Part shown: piece by piece, positions 51,983 through 60,015 of the stretch
How the letters are laid out: every line of letters starts with the position of its first letter
Numbering within the stretch: the stretch's first letter is position 1
Assembly: GCF_027942295.1 (NCBI RefSeq)
Contig: NZ_CP101416.1
Span: 2,334,001 to 2,398,000, forward strand
From: Pseudanabaena sp. Chao 1811
GTDB lineage: Bacteria > Cyanobacteriota > Cyanobacteriia > Pseudanabaenales > Pseudanabaenaceae
DNA: 64,000 nucleotides
Direction of reading: 5' to 3'
The notes under the pieces: model-generated
What the model was told of the DNA's origin: nothing
The model's database searches: none
The model's input: only the letters and a program-made list of their open reading frames with translations
Translations under genes and position numbers: made by a program

Positions 51983-53288
51983 GACTAAGGCTCTATCGGA
52001 AATTGCTCAAGAAAAAGGGATTCGCTACTTTCTCATTTCCTTCACTGACCTCTTTGGCGTGCAACGGGCTAAATTAGTGCCAACCGCAGCGATCGACTCG
52101 ATGGAAGCCAATGGCGCAGGATTTGCAGGATTCGCCACATGGCTCGACATGACACCCGCCGATCCTGACCTCTTCGCTATTCCCGATCGCCATAGTCTTT
52201 TTCCTTTACCTTGGCAACCCGAAATTGGCTGGATGCCCGCCGACCTCTACATGAATGGTGAACCCGTCAAACAAGCCCCACGTTATGTTCTCAAGCAAGC
52301 CCTGAGACAAGCTGAATCCCTCGGCTATCGCGTCAAAACTGGTGTGGAATGCGAATATTTTCTGCTCTCTGCGGATGGTACGGATATTTCTGATTTAAGC
52401 GATCGCGCTAGCAAGCCCTGCTACGACCAACAAGCCCTGATGCGCCGCTTCGATATCATTGCGGAAATCTGCGATGCGATGTTAGCGATGGGATGGGGAG
52501 CCTATCAGAACGATCATGAAGATGCAAATGGTCAATTCGAGATGAACTGGACTTATGCCGATGCTCTGGTCACAGCCGATCGCCATGCCTTTTTTAAATA
52601 TATGGTCAAAGCGATCGCCGAAAAGCACGGCTTCCGCGCCACCTTTATGCCCAAACCATTCCCTCACCTAACAGGCAACGGCTGTCATACCCATCTCTCC
52701 ATTTGGGATTTAGAAGGAAATACAAATCTCTTTGATGACGCAAAAGGAGAACTCGGTCTATCGAGCTTAGCCTATCAATTTATCGGTGGCGTATTGCATT
52801 CCGCAGAAGCAGTTTGTGCTTTGACTAACCCCACCGTCAATTCCTACAAGCGGATTAATGCGCCCGTTACTAATTCTGGCGCAACATGGTCGCCCAATAC
52901 GATCAGCTACACAGGTAACAATCGCACCCACATGATCCGCATTCCCGAAGCAGGTCGCTTTGAGTTCCGCCTCGCCGATGGAGCCGCTAATCCCTATCTC
53001 CTCCCTGCGGCAATTATCGCCAGTGGTCTCGATGGTATCAAACACCAACGCGAAGCAGGTCAACGCTATGACAATAATTCCTACACCGATCCACTTCCCT
53101 TTGGCACAGTGAAACAGTTGCCAGCAAATCTTTTAGATGCGCTGCGATGTTTGCAAGCAAATACGATTTTGCCCGATGCGTTAGGCTCAGAATTCGTGCA
53201 ATCCTATATCAAGTTAAAGCAACGCGAATGGAATGATTACAGCACTCGCATTAGTTCTTGGGAATTAGAACATACTTTAGATTGTTAA
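51981..53288 (+). CDS. glnT: type III glutamine synthetase family (GlnT)
   Basis: About 435 residues from ATG 51981, the usual length for this subfamily; TTG 51948 would add eleven unlikely residues. Motifs: ECEYFLLSADG, QNDHEDANGQFEMNW (metal Glu), MPKPF with NGCHTHLSIW, NSYKRINAP, and RFEFRLADGAANPYL. Ligates ammonia to glutamate or acts on a related amine. No NtcA-type GTA-N8-TAC site was seen in the 100 bp upstream; an inverted repeat covers the start. Confidence 0.92.
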   Translation: MTKALSEIAQEKGIRYFLISFTDLFGVQRAKLVPTAAIDSMEANGAGFAGFATWLDMTPADPDLFAIPDRHSLFPLPWQPEIGWMPADLYMNGEPVKQAPRYVLKQALRQAESLGYRVKTGVECEYFLLSADGTDISDLSDRASKPCYDQQALMRRFDIIAEICDAMLAMGWGAYQNDHEDANGQFEMNWTYADALVTADRHAFFKYMVKAIAEKHGFRATFMPKPFPHLTGNGCHTHLSIWDLEGNTNLFDDAKGELGLSSLAYQFIGGVLHSAEAVCALTNPTVNSYKRINAPVTNSGATWSPNTISYTGNNRTHMIRIPEAGRFEFRLADGAANPYLLPAAIIASGLDGIKHQREAGQRYDNNSYTDPLPFGTVKQLPANLLDALRCLQANTILPDALGSEFVQSYIKLKQREWNDYSTRISSWELEHTLDC

Positions 53289-53359
53289 AACCCAAAAAGC
53301 TGTAGCGCACGCATCGCGTGCGCTACAGCTTTTTGGGTTTTAATATGCTCATCTACTTA
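53285..53359. repeat. TAAGTAG-family palindrome with 28-bp perfect stem
   Basis: Bases 53285-53312 pair exactly with 53316-53343, ATC loop. The right end read backwards is TAAGTAGATGAGCATATTA, matching the 5400-5419 end. It begins inside the last codon/stop of glnT and probably terminates it. The remaining spacer to 53580 holds no convincing gene. Confidence 0.7.
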
Positions 53360-53580
53360 TTTCTAATGTTCCTTGAAGGTGAGTTAGATGGAGGAAAGCA
53401 GGACATAACTTTCTTGCTGCTAGCACAGCAGGACAACAACGGGATTACCCTTATCTCAAAATTTAAAGGTTACTGTAGAGGCTGCTCCCTATTGCTAGCC
53501 TCAAACATAGGCCATGGCAATAAATCCTTCCACGTAACATCAGATCCTAATTCGGGAAAAGGAGTATATGGATAAATTTG

Positions 53581-54984
53581 CTACGATATAAGTCTGAAGT
53601 TGTAAGTATTTCGTCCTTGTTGCTTGGATTGATAAAGAAGCTCATCTGCAATTTGTAATGACATTTCTGGTGAATTACTTGAATTAGGAATTACCGTAAC
53701 GGTTCCCATGCTCATAGTGACGAAGCTCATTATTTCAGAAGAAGCATGGGGGATTTGCAGACTTTGAACTTGTGTAAGAATATTTTTAGATACCCTTTCA
53801 GCCCCGTCACTATCGGTATTGGGTAGAACCACAGCAAACTCTTCGCCGCCATAACGAGCTACTAAATCTGAAGTTTGTCTAGTTGCGGCTCTAATAGCCT
53901 TCGCAATTTTGATTAAGCATTCATCTCCAGCCACATGACCATATGTATCGTTGTAGCGCTTAAAATAATCCACATCGCACAAAATTAGAGATAAGGGTTT
54001 GACGAGATATGAGAGACGTTGCCATTCATGGGCAAGAAATTCATTAAATCGGCGACGGTTATCAATTTGCGTAAGTTCATCTATCGTTGACAACTTTTCC
54101 AGTTCGCCATTTACAATTTTTAATCTCTGATTGAGTTGATGTAATTCCTTCGTCTGTTGCTCGATGATCTCCTGCATTTGCACCATAACATGATACATTT
54201 CGGTCGGATCAAGTATTTTTAGCATTTGAGTTTGAGTCACAATTCCAGCTAATTCACCAGTTGATTGCTGAATGACTAATCTACGGACATTTAAAGCCTG
54301 CATTCGTTGATGAACGCTCCAAAGGGAGTCTTCTGGACACATGGTCGACAAAGGTGTACTCATCACTTCTTGAGCAGAAACTTGAGTAAAATCTAAGTTC
54401 ATGTGATGAAACTTGACAACATCTCTCTCAGTGAGAATACCTATGGGGTATAAGGTTTGAGGATCGACAATGACAATACAACTGACTCGATGGATTGCCA
54501 TTTGTTGAGCAATAATAAGGATAGAGTCGGAGGGCAATCCATGGATTACCTGTTTGCTCATTACTTCCATTACGCGAACATAACGCAGTAAATATTCTGG
54601 CTTGAGGATATTGCGGACGCTGTGCGGAGTAACAACTCCCACAACCTGATTTTGCTCATCTATAACAGGAAGATGCCGAATTCTATTTTTGCTAAAGAGT
54701 CGTGATAGCGAAAAGATATCGCTGGCTTCAGAAATTTTCAATGTGACAACATCTTTGGTCATTAACTCAGATAACGCCAGAGTGTCAACGAAAGTAGAAT
54801 TTGTAGTGATTCGGACAACATCTCGTTCAGTAAAAATACCCAATAGCTTTTGTTCCTCAATGACGATTGCACAGCTTGCTTGCGCTTCTGCCATCATCTT
54901 GATCGCTGTCTTAACCGATGTAGAGGGTGGTAAGGAAAGAAAGTTAGTTTGAATCGGGATATCAGGGGTTTTTTGTAATATCAT
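53581..54984 (-). CDS. diguanylate cyclase with four CBS domains
   Basis: 467 residues. Two pairs of CBS domains (about 10-125 and 130-260; e.g. KLLGIFTERDVVRI, NQVVGVVTPHSVRNI, YPIGILTERDVVKFH) that probably bind adenine nucleotides, a coiled coil (about 265-295: MVQMQEIIEQQTKELHQLN), then GGDEF (about 300-467) with an intact RYGGEEFAVVLPNT active loop. The I-site position reads QTSD instead of RxxD, so product feedback may be lost. Energy-state control of c-di-GMP synthesis is a reasonable inference. An IS4-type element begins 70 bp upstream of the start codon. Confidence 0.93.
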   Translation of the reverse strand: MILQKTPDIPIQTNFLSLPPSTSVKTAIKMMAEAQASCAIVIEEQKLLGIFTERDVVRITTNSTFVDTLALSELMTKDVVTLKISEASDIFSLSRLFSKNRIRHLPVIDEQNQVVGVVTPHSVRNILKPEYLLRYVRVMEVMSKQVIHGLPSDSILIIAQQMAIHRVSCIVIVDPQTLYPIGILTERDVVKFHHMNLDFTQVSAQEVMSTPLSTMCPEDSLWSVHQRMQALNVRRLVIQQSTGELAGIVTQTQMLKILDPTEMYHVMVQMQEIIEQQTKELHQLNQRLKIVNGELEKLSTIDELTQIDNRRRFNEFLAHEWQRLSYLVKPLSLILCDVDYFKRYNDTYGHVAGDECLIKIAKAIRAATRQTSDLVARYGGEEFAVVLPNTDSDGAERVSKNILTQVQSLQIPHASSEIMSFVTMSMGTVTVIPNSSNSPEMSLQIADELLYQSKQQGRNTYNFRLIS

Positions 54985-55053
54985 TATTTTAAATTCACCA
55001 TGCTGCTTTTTATATTAATCCACGAAAGTGTAGTAACATTTTTATGAGTAAAA

Positions 55054-56196
55054 CCTAAGTACAGGACAAAAATTTAATTGAGTTAAAGAAGGCAACAGAA
55101 TTGAGATGAAGGTCAAAGATGATATGACGAAGGAAATCAAAGCCAAGCCGAAAAATACTCTTAGGCAAGCGACCATGCTTTTTAGGTTTGAGAGAATTGA
55201 GTAAGAATTGCCATAACCCCGAAGAAAAACACCAACACAAAGCCAGAGTAAGCAAGGCAATGAGCTTAGAAAGCCTTTCTGAGTCCTGAAGATGAGAGGA
55301 TTCTAAACAAAAGCCACGGGATTTAAAACAACCAAACAAAGTCTCAATAGCCCAACGCTTAGCATAGTCAGTAATAGCAGTATAAGGAGCATGATCAGTT
55401 GCCAAGAGCAACAAATCACCATCCTCTAGACGCATGGCTGCAATATAAAGCCAATGTCCCCAAATTTGCCTACGTTTGCCCAACACCCTAAATTCACCAA
55501 TCTGGAGGTCTTGAAAACAAACTTCAGCACGCAGTTGCTTCTGCCCATCGTCAAGCAAGGTGTTTTTACGAATGCGGATTCTAAATGGGGTGCGTGGCTC
55601 ACACAGCAAATAGTCAAACCACTCTTCCCCCACAAACTCTCGGTCTGCGGTCAAAAAGGCGATTTTGCGACTGCCAAATATTTCTAAAAATCGATTCCAC
55701 AATTCACATCGTTCACGGGTTTTAGAGTTGCCTTTTTTATCCAGCATTATCCATACTAACGGGAAAGCAATTCCATGATGCACTACTCCTAGAGTCAGCA
55801 CATTGAAAACTGTCTTGCCAAACTGCCAATCGGTGCGGTCGATTGAGATTACCCATGGTTCGGGTATCTGCATTACTTTGACGACGGTTACGGCAATGCT
55901 TTCATAGTCTACTTCAAAGTCTCGGAAGAATCTTTGTAGTCTTTTGTAATGTGATGCAACTTTGGCTTTGCCGCTAAATCCTGTCGCGATTTCGGCTAGG
56001 TTTACTGTCCTTACTCGTATTAGTGCGATCAGGAATGTGCACACAAATGCGAGTCTTGCTGCATTCCATTGCAGATGCTGCTGCAACATTTCTCGGAATA
56101 GGTTAATCTCTTTGATAGGGGTTTTATGGTTGATGTGGTTATCTTTTATAAAACCCCTTTCTCCTTACTTTGGCAACTTTTTGTCCTGTACTTAGG
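55054..56196 (-). mobile_element. complete IS4-family insertion sequence
   Basis: 1143 bp bounded by 19-bp perfect terminal inverted repeats CCTAAGTACAGGACAAAAA (55054-55072 and complement at 56178-56196). A 7-bp direct repeat AGTAAAA flanks it on both sides (55047-55053 and 56197-56203), the target-site duplication. Contains one intact transposase gene. Confidence 0.95.
55055..56089 (-). CDS. IS4-family transposase
   Basis: 344 residues. DDE catalytic residues: Asp in WVISIDRTDW, Asp in AFLTADREFV, and the Y-(2)-R-(3)-E-(6)-K signature YAKRWAIETLFGCFK that defines IS4. The frame is intact. Its last codons and stop (LSCT-stop) are encoded by the left inverted repeat itself, so the gene end and element end coincide. 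Probably active or recently active given the clean target duplication. Confidence 0.95.
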   Translation of the reverse strand: MLQQHLQWNAARLAFVCTFLIALIRVRTVNLAEIATGFSGKAKVASHYKRLQRFFRDFEVDYESIAVTVVKVMQIPEPWVISIDRTDWQFGKTVFNVLTLGVVHHGIAFPLVWIMLDKKGNSKTRERCELWNRFLEIFGSRKIAFLTADREFVGEEWFDYLLCEPRTPFRIRIRKNTLLDDGQKQLRAEVCFQDLQIGEFRVLGKRRQIWGHWLYIAAMRLEDGDLLLLATDHAPYTAITDYAKRWAIETLFGCFKSRGFCLESSHLQDSERLSKLIALLTLALCWCFSSGLWQFLLNSLKPKKHGRLPKSIFRLGFDFLRHIIFDLHLNSVAFFNSIKFLSCT

Positions 56197-56460
56197 AGTA
56201 AAAAACAAACTCAGTAATGGTTTTAAAAATACAAAATAGCGTAGAAATTTTGTGTTTTGGTATTATTCCAAATGAATAGCATATTTTTCTAAATTATATA
56301 GGACTTACGCAATACTAAAGAATTTACGTTTTTTGAGTGGATGTAGCGTGGGCTTTGCCCGTAAGTAGGTAGACAAAGAAAAGTTAAGATACAAAAGTTA
56401 AGTTAAGCACAAAAAGATACCAGTCTCTCTCACAGTAAAACTGAGTATAGAAGAAGACAA

Positions 56461-56703
56461 AAGACTGCTCGAAATCAGCCAAATAATAGACGGACAACAA
56501 TCTTGTAATCAGTGTTTTCAGCATTTCATGCTCTGGCGAAAGCGTCACGATTTCTACTGCGCCTTTGAGATAGGTGAGATGGAAGTTTTGATGTCCAGAA
56601 AATAGCTCAATGAAAGCTCAATGAAAGTTTGATATTGCTGCCAAGTTATGTCATGGAGAGCAATACGTGGTTCAGCGATCGCGTTTAAACTATTCCCATT
56701 CAT
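56461..56703 (-). pseudogene. frameshifted remnant of a Uma2-family gene
   Basis: From the ATG at 56703 the sequence reads MNGNSLNAIAEPRIALHDITWQQYQTFIEL, a Uma2 start, then goes out of frame. The cause is visible: an 11-bp tandem duplication AGCTCAATGAA (56604-56614, 56615-56625). Removing one copy restores FSGHQNFHLTYLKGAVEIVTLSPEHEM, the Uma2 core. Beyond about 56460 the similarity fades. The surrounding spacer (56204-56861) contains no other gene. Confidence 0.75.
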
Positions 56704-56861
56704 AAAAACTATCTATTCTAATCCACCAACAAGAGAGCTTTTGGAGACCGCATAGCTAACTAGTCTACTAGGATTTTAGGAGATCACAAGAATCGCAAGA
56801 AACGGTTAGCTTAAATATCAAATCATTGCTAAATTGAGTGTAAATCCTCGTATTGCTGAGC

Positions 56862-57743
56862 ATGAACTCCCCGATGGACAAATTTCTAGATGAGAATATG
56901 GGCGATCGCGCAACCTATGAACTGATGGCAAAAGCGATCGCCTTTATTCGGCAGAACCATCGACAACAGCCAGACCTCGCGGCGATCGCGCAGCAGGTAC
57001 ATTTGAGCGAATATCACTTTCAGCGCTTGTTTACCAAATGGGCGGGAATTAGTCCCAAGCGATTTTTGCAATACCTGACGGTGGAATATGCTAAGTCCAA
57101 AATTGCGGAAACAAAGAACTTATTGGAACTGACAGGAGATATCGGTTTATCTAGTTCAGGACGCTTGCACGACCTATTTGTGAACCTCGAAGCAATGTCA
57201 CCACAAGAGTTTAAGACTGGCGGTGCGGGTTTACAGATTTGCTATGGCATCCATGAAACGATGTTTGGTGATTGCCTGATTGCTACGACAGAGCGAGGTA
57301 TTTGTAATTTGTACTTTCTCGATGGAATGGACGATCAAGCTGTCGCATTAATGTTGCGAGAGGAATGGGCAAACGCCGAGATTATTGGCGATCGCCAAAT
57401 TACTCAACCAATTAGCGATTGCCTATTTAGCCATCTTCCTAATTTGAATACCACCAAGCAACCACCCCTCACACTCTATGTCAAAGGTACTAACTTCCAA
57501 ATTCAAGTATGGCGAGCGCTTCTGCGAATACCCTTTGGCGGAATTACCACTTATCAGGGCTTAGGGCGATCACTTGGTCGTCCCAATGCTGCTAGAGCGA
57601 TCGGTAATGCTGTTGGCAGCAATCCCGTTAGTTTTCTGATTCCCTGTCATCGTGTGATTAGAGAATCAGGTGAATTAGGTGGCTATCGCTGGGGATTAGA
57701 ACGTAAGACAGCTATATTGGGCTGGGAAGCTAGTCATCACTAG
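56862..57743 (+). CDS. Ada-like AraC-type regulator / methylated-DNA methyltransferase
   Basis: About 293 residues from ATG 56862 (another ATG at 56874). N-terminal AraC-type HTH (about 25-120: LAAIAQQVHLSEYHFQRLFTKWAGISPKRFLQYL); C-terminal O6-alkylguanine-DNA alkyltransferase with the acceptor cysteine in IPCHRVIRESGELGGYRWGLERK. The Ada N-terminal zinc domain (Cys that takes methyl phosphotriester) is missing, so control by that route is unlikely; the protein repairs O6-methylguanine and may regulate genes. Ends overlapping by 4 bp with the convergent reductase. Confidence 0.92.
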   Translation: MNSPMDKFLDENMGDRATYELMAKAIAFIRQNHRQQPDLAAIAQQVHLSEYHFQRLFTKWAGISPKRFLQYLTVEYAKSKIAETKNLLELTGDIGLSSSGRLHDLFVNLEAMSPQEFKTGGAGLQICYGIHETMFGDCLIATTERGICNLYFLDGMDDQAVALMLREEWANAEIIGDRQITQPISDCLFSHLPNLNTTKQPPLTLYVKGTNFQIQVWRALLRIPFGGITTYQGLGRSLGRPNAARAIGNAVGSNPVSFLIPCHRVIRESGELGGYRWGLERKTAILGWEASHH

Positions 57744-58378
57744 CGCTGCAACATTGCCCAAACAAAACCTGCACCTTTACCTTGAACTCTTGCCATCTGA
57801 ATCCATAGCAAAGTCATATGTTCTAAATGTAAGCTCATGGATAATTTACCTGTATCTACTGGTTCCCATCCTAATTGGGAACAGAGAGAACTTACTGTCT
57901 CTTTAGCTGATTGATCGTTACCAGCAATCAACATTGCAGGTTTGAGATCACCATAGCCAGCATAGGTACTATCTTCAAAGTTCTCAAAACCATAAATAGT
58001 AAATGCTTTCACCACATGGGCATTAGGGATAAATTCTTGAACAGTTTCACTGCCAGAGGTTTGACTTTGCAAACCATGCGATAAATTTGCACCAACGGGA
58101 TTAGTGCAATCCACTAAAATCTTGCCATCCAGCAATGATTTCACAGGAGCAAGTGCCGTCTCGATCGCATTAAAAGGAGTTGCTAAAAATACAATTTCTG
58201 CTTCTTGGACAGCTTCTAACGGAGATTTGACGATCAGTTCAGAATTACGGTTAGTAGCTTCTAAAACTGACTTAGATTGTGGATCACGGGCAGCGATAAA
58301 GACTTGATGACCGAGTTTTTGTAAGCGATCGGCTAGGGGTGCGCCGACATTGCCAGTGCCAATAAACGCAATTTTCAT
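57740..58378 (-). CDS. NADP(H)-binding reductase of F420-dependent-oxidoreductase type
   Basis: 212 residues. Rossmann motif IAFIGTGNVGAPLADRLQKLGH at the N-terminus, FLATPFNAIE, LVDCTNPVG, and VVKAFTIYGFENFED. Matches the NADP oxidoreductase coenzyme F420-dependent fold, used in non-F420 organisms by NADPH-binding reductases. Divergent from a LysR gene, 90 bp apart, which probably regulates it. Confidence 0.85.
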   Translation of the reverse strand: MKIAFIGTGNVGAPLADRLQKLGHQVFIAARDPQSKSVLEATNRNSELIVKSPLEAVQEAEIVFLATPFNAIETALAPVKSLLDGKILVDCTNPVGANLSHGLQSQTSGSETVQEFIPNAHVVKAFTIYGFENFEDSTYAGYGDLKPAMLIAGNDQSAKETVSSLCSQLGWEPVDTGKLSMSLHLEHMTLLWIQMARVQGKGAGFVWAMLQR

Positions 58379-58421
58379 ACGGTTACTCCTAATATCTACT
58401 TACATCAAGTGTGGATCGAGT

Positions 58422-58465
58422 ATCATTCATTTGTCCAATGGATAATTTGTATAAAAATCATTCAT
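58422..58465 (+). promoter_or_regulatory. direct repeat in the reductase/LysR divergent spacer
   Basis: ATCATTCAT occurs at 58422-58430 and 58457-58465, 35 bp apart in the same orientation, immediately before the LysR start codon. Candidate binding sites for the LysR protein on the divergent promoter. Confidence 0.35.
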
Positions 58466-58468
58466 GGT

Positions 58469-59401
58469 ATGAATTTTAATTTGAGTCAGATTGACCTCAA
58501 TCTATTGGTAGTGTTTGATGCGCTGATGCGCGATCGCCATGTCACCCGTGCGGGAGAACGAATTGGCTTGAGCCAACCAGCGATGAGTAACGCTCTAGCT
58601 CGATTGCGGCATTTGACCAAGGATAGATTGTTTATCAGGGCAAAATCAGGACTACAACCCACACCTGTCGCGATCACCTTAGCAAACCAAATTCAACCTG
58701 CTTTGCAACAGATTCAGATAGCGCTGTCATCGGAAGCAGGATTTGAGCCAATGACTAGCAATCGCGTATTTGCGATCGGCATGACTGACTATGTGGAATT
58801 TGTGCTATTACCGTCACTGTTAGAGCAATTAGAACAGGTTGCTCCCAATCTTAAAATTCAAGTGCGAACAGGCGATCGGCAGCAGCTTTTTGATTTGTTA
58901 GATAATGGCAAAGTCGATCTGATCTGTGGTGTATTTCCTGAACAGATCCCTTGGCATCAAGAACAGTTACTTTTTCAAGAGCGATTTGTTTGTGTCTGTC
59001 GTCAAGACCATTTCTTAATTCAAGATTCTCTATCGTTAGAAGAATATCTCACAACTTCCCATCTCCTCATTTCGATTAAAGAAGATATGGTTGGGAGAGT
59101 TGATGATACCCTTGCCATCCAAGGACTCAGCCGTAATATCAGACTTTCTATTCCTCATTTTCTGGTTGCACCCTCTATCATTGCGCGTACAGACTTGATT
59201 ACTACGCTCGCAGAACGAGTTGCGATCGCTTTTGCTAAGGACTTGAACTTAAAGGTTTTTCCTTGCCCCTTAGAAATTGATGGCTTTTCCGTAGTCATGC
59301 GCTGGCATCAAAGCACAACCAATCAAAGCACCCATAAATGGCTACGCCAGATTTTTAGCGAAATTGCTGTTCTGACAAATACAATTAGTGAAAACCTATA
59401 G
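58469..59401 (+). CDS. LysR-family transcriptional regulator (NodD-like group)
   Basis: About 310 residues from ATG 58469; the longer ORF start (58409) adds an unlikely leader. N-terminal winged HTH: DLNLLVVFDALMRDRHVTRAGERIGLSQPAMSNALARLR. C-terminal periplasmic-binding-like effector domain (FAIGMTDYVEFVLLPSLLEQL). Sequence style is that of the NodD/LinR/PcpR-type branch responding to small aromatic or toxic molecules. Divergent from the reductase gene. Confidence 0.92.
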   Translation: MNFNLSQIDLNLLVVFDALMRDRHVTRAGERIGLSQPAMSNALARLRHLTKDRLFIRAKSGLQPTPVAITLANQIQPALQQIQIALSSEAGFEPMTSNRVFAIGMTDYVEFVLLPSLLEQLEQVAPNLKIQVRTGDRQQLFDLLDNGKVDLICGVFPEQIPWHQEQLLFQERFVCVCRQDHFLIQDSLSLEEYLTTSHLLISIKEDMVGRVDDTLAIQGLSRNIRLSIPHFLVAPSIIARTDLITTLAERVAIAFAKDLNLKVFPCPLEIDGFSVVMRWHQSTTNQSTHKWLRQIFSEIAVLTNTISENL

Positions 59402-59465
59402 CTGCAAGAATGCGTGATGTAAGTAGGCGATCGCTACTTGCAAATTTTGAAGCGATCGCACCGAA

Positions 59466-59975
59466 TTAATTTGATGGCAATCGCAAAGATCTTACTGCTT
59501 CATTAAAAATAGGCAAATAGAAATCTTGATCCTCAGTCTTCATGATTGCAACTATTCCACATACAGAAGATGGTAATTGTATAGTTACTTGATATTGAGT
59601 TACTGGCATTTTGGTTTCTTCATCAATCATCTTAAAAATATCAATTCGAGTAGGATGATCATCAATATTTTCTATTAGTTGCTCTAATATCTCTAGGGTT
59701 TGTGAAAAACTAGACTGTGCCTGTTCTGCCAACAGAATCTCCGATAGTTCTTGATAATTATTCTGATGGTATTCAGCTTCAGGAATTTCAATGATTTTAA
59801 CGGTTACGCAAGGTGAGTAGGGCTCTGCAAGAGATTGATAATATATATCCGTAGCATAATTTGGATCTTCGCTACTTTCTTGATGCCATCCAATCGGCAA
59901 AGTGATGGAAACACCTGTTCTTTTGCCAGAAAATCGTAATTTAGGTTTGGCATTGTTCGCAATATTTATAGGCAT
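59466..59975 (-). CDS. DcrB/DUF1795-like protein, possible chaperone or immunity partner
   Basis: 169 residues. ITLPIGWHQ, then VTVKIIEIPEAEY, a long helix, then TQYQVTIQLPSSVCGIVAIMKTEDQDFYLPIFNEAVRSLRL: the strand-helix-strand order of the DcrB/PsbP-like (DUF1795) fold. No signal peptide. It lies 40 bp downstream of a lipase/glycine-zipper gene on the same strand. DUF1795 Eag proteins of T6SS are chaperones for effectors with membrane helices (established knowledge); a similar role here is inference. Confidence 0.6.
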   Translation of the reverse strand: MPINIANNAKPKLRFSGKRTGVSITLPIGWHQESSEDPNYATDIYYQSLAEPYSPCVTVKIIEIPEAEYHQNNYQELSEILLAEQAQSSFSQTLEILEQLIENIDDHPTRIDIFKMIDEETKMPVTQYQVTIQLPSSVCGIVAIMKTEDQDFYLPIFNEAVRSLRLPSN

Positions 59976-60015
59976 AAATGTTTTTAATAACTTGGTTTTC
60001 TATTAAATTTTATCT

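Noticed and set aside
53318-53575. 85-codon plus-strand ORF between glnT and the CBS-GGDEF gene
   Set aside because: It begins inside the palindrome after glnT, its sequence has no recognisable composition of a real protein, and there is no ribosome-binding site.
53440-53580. Minus-strand reading frame after the GGDEF gene (YPYTPFPELGSDVTWKDLLP)
   Set aside because: Looks protein-like but has no start codon of its own and ends quickly; too little to call a gene fragment.
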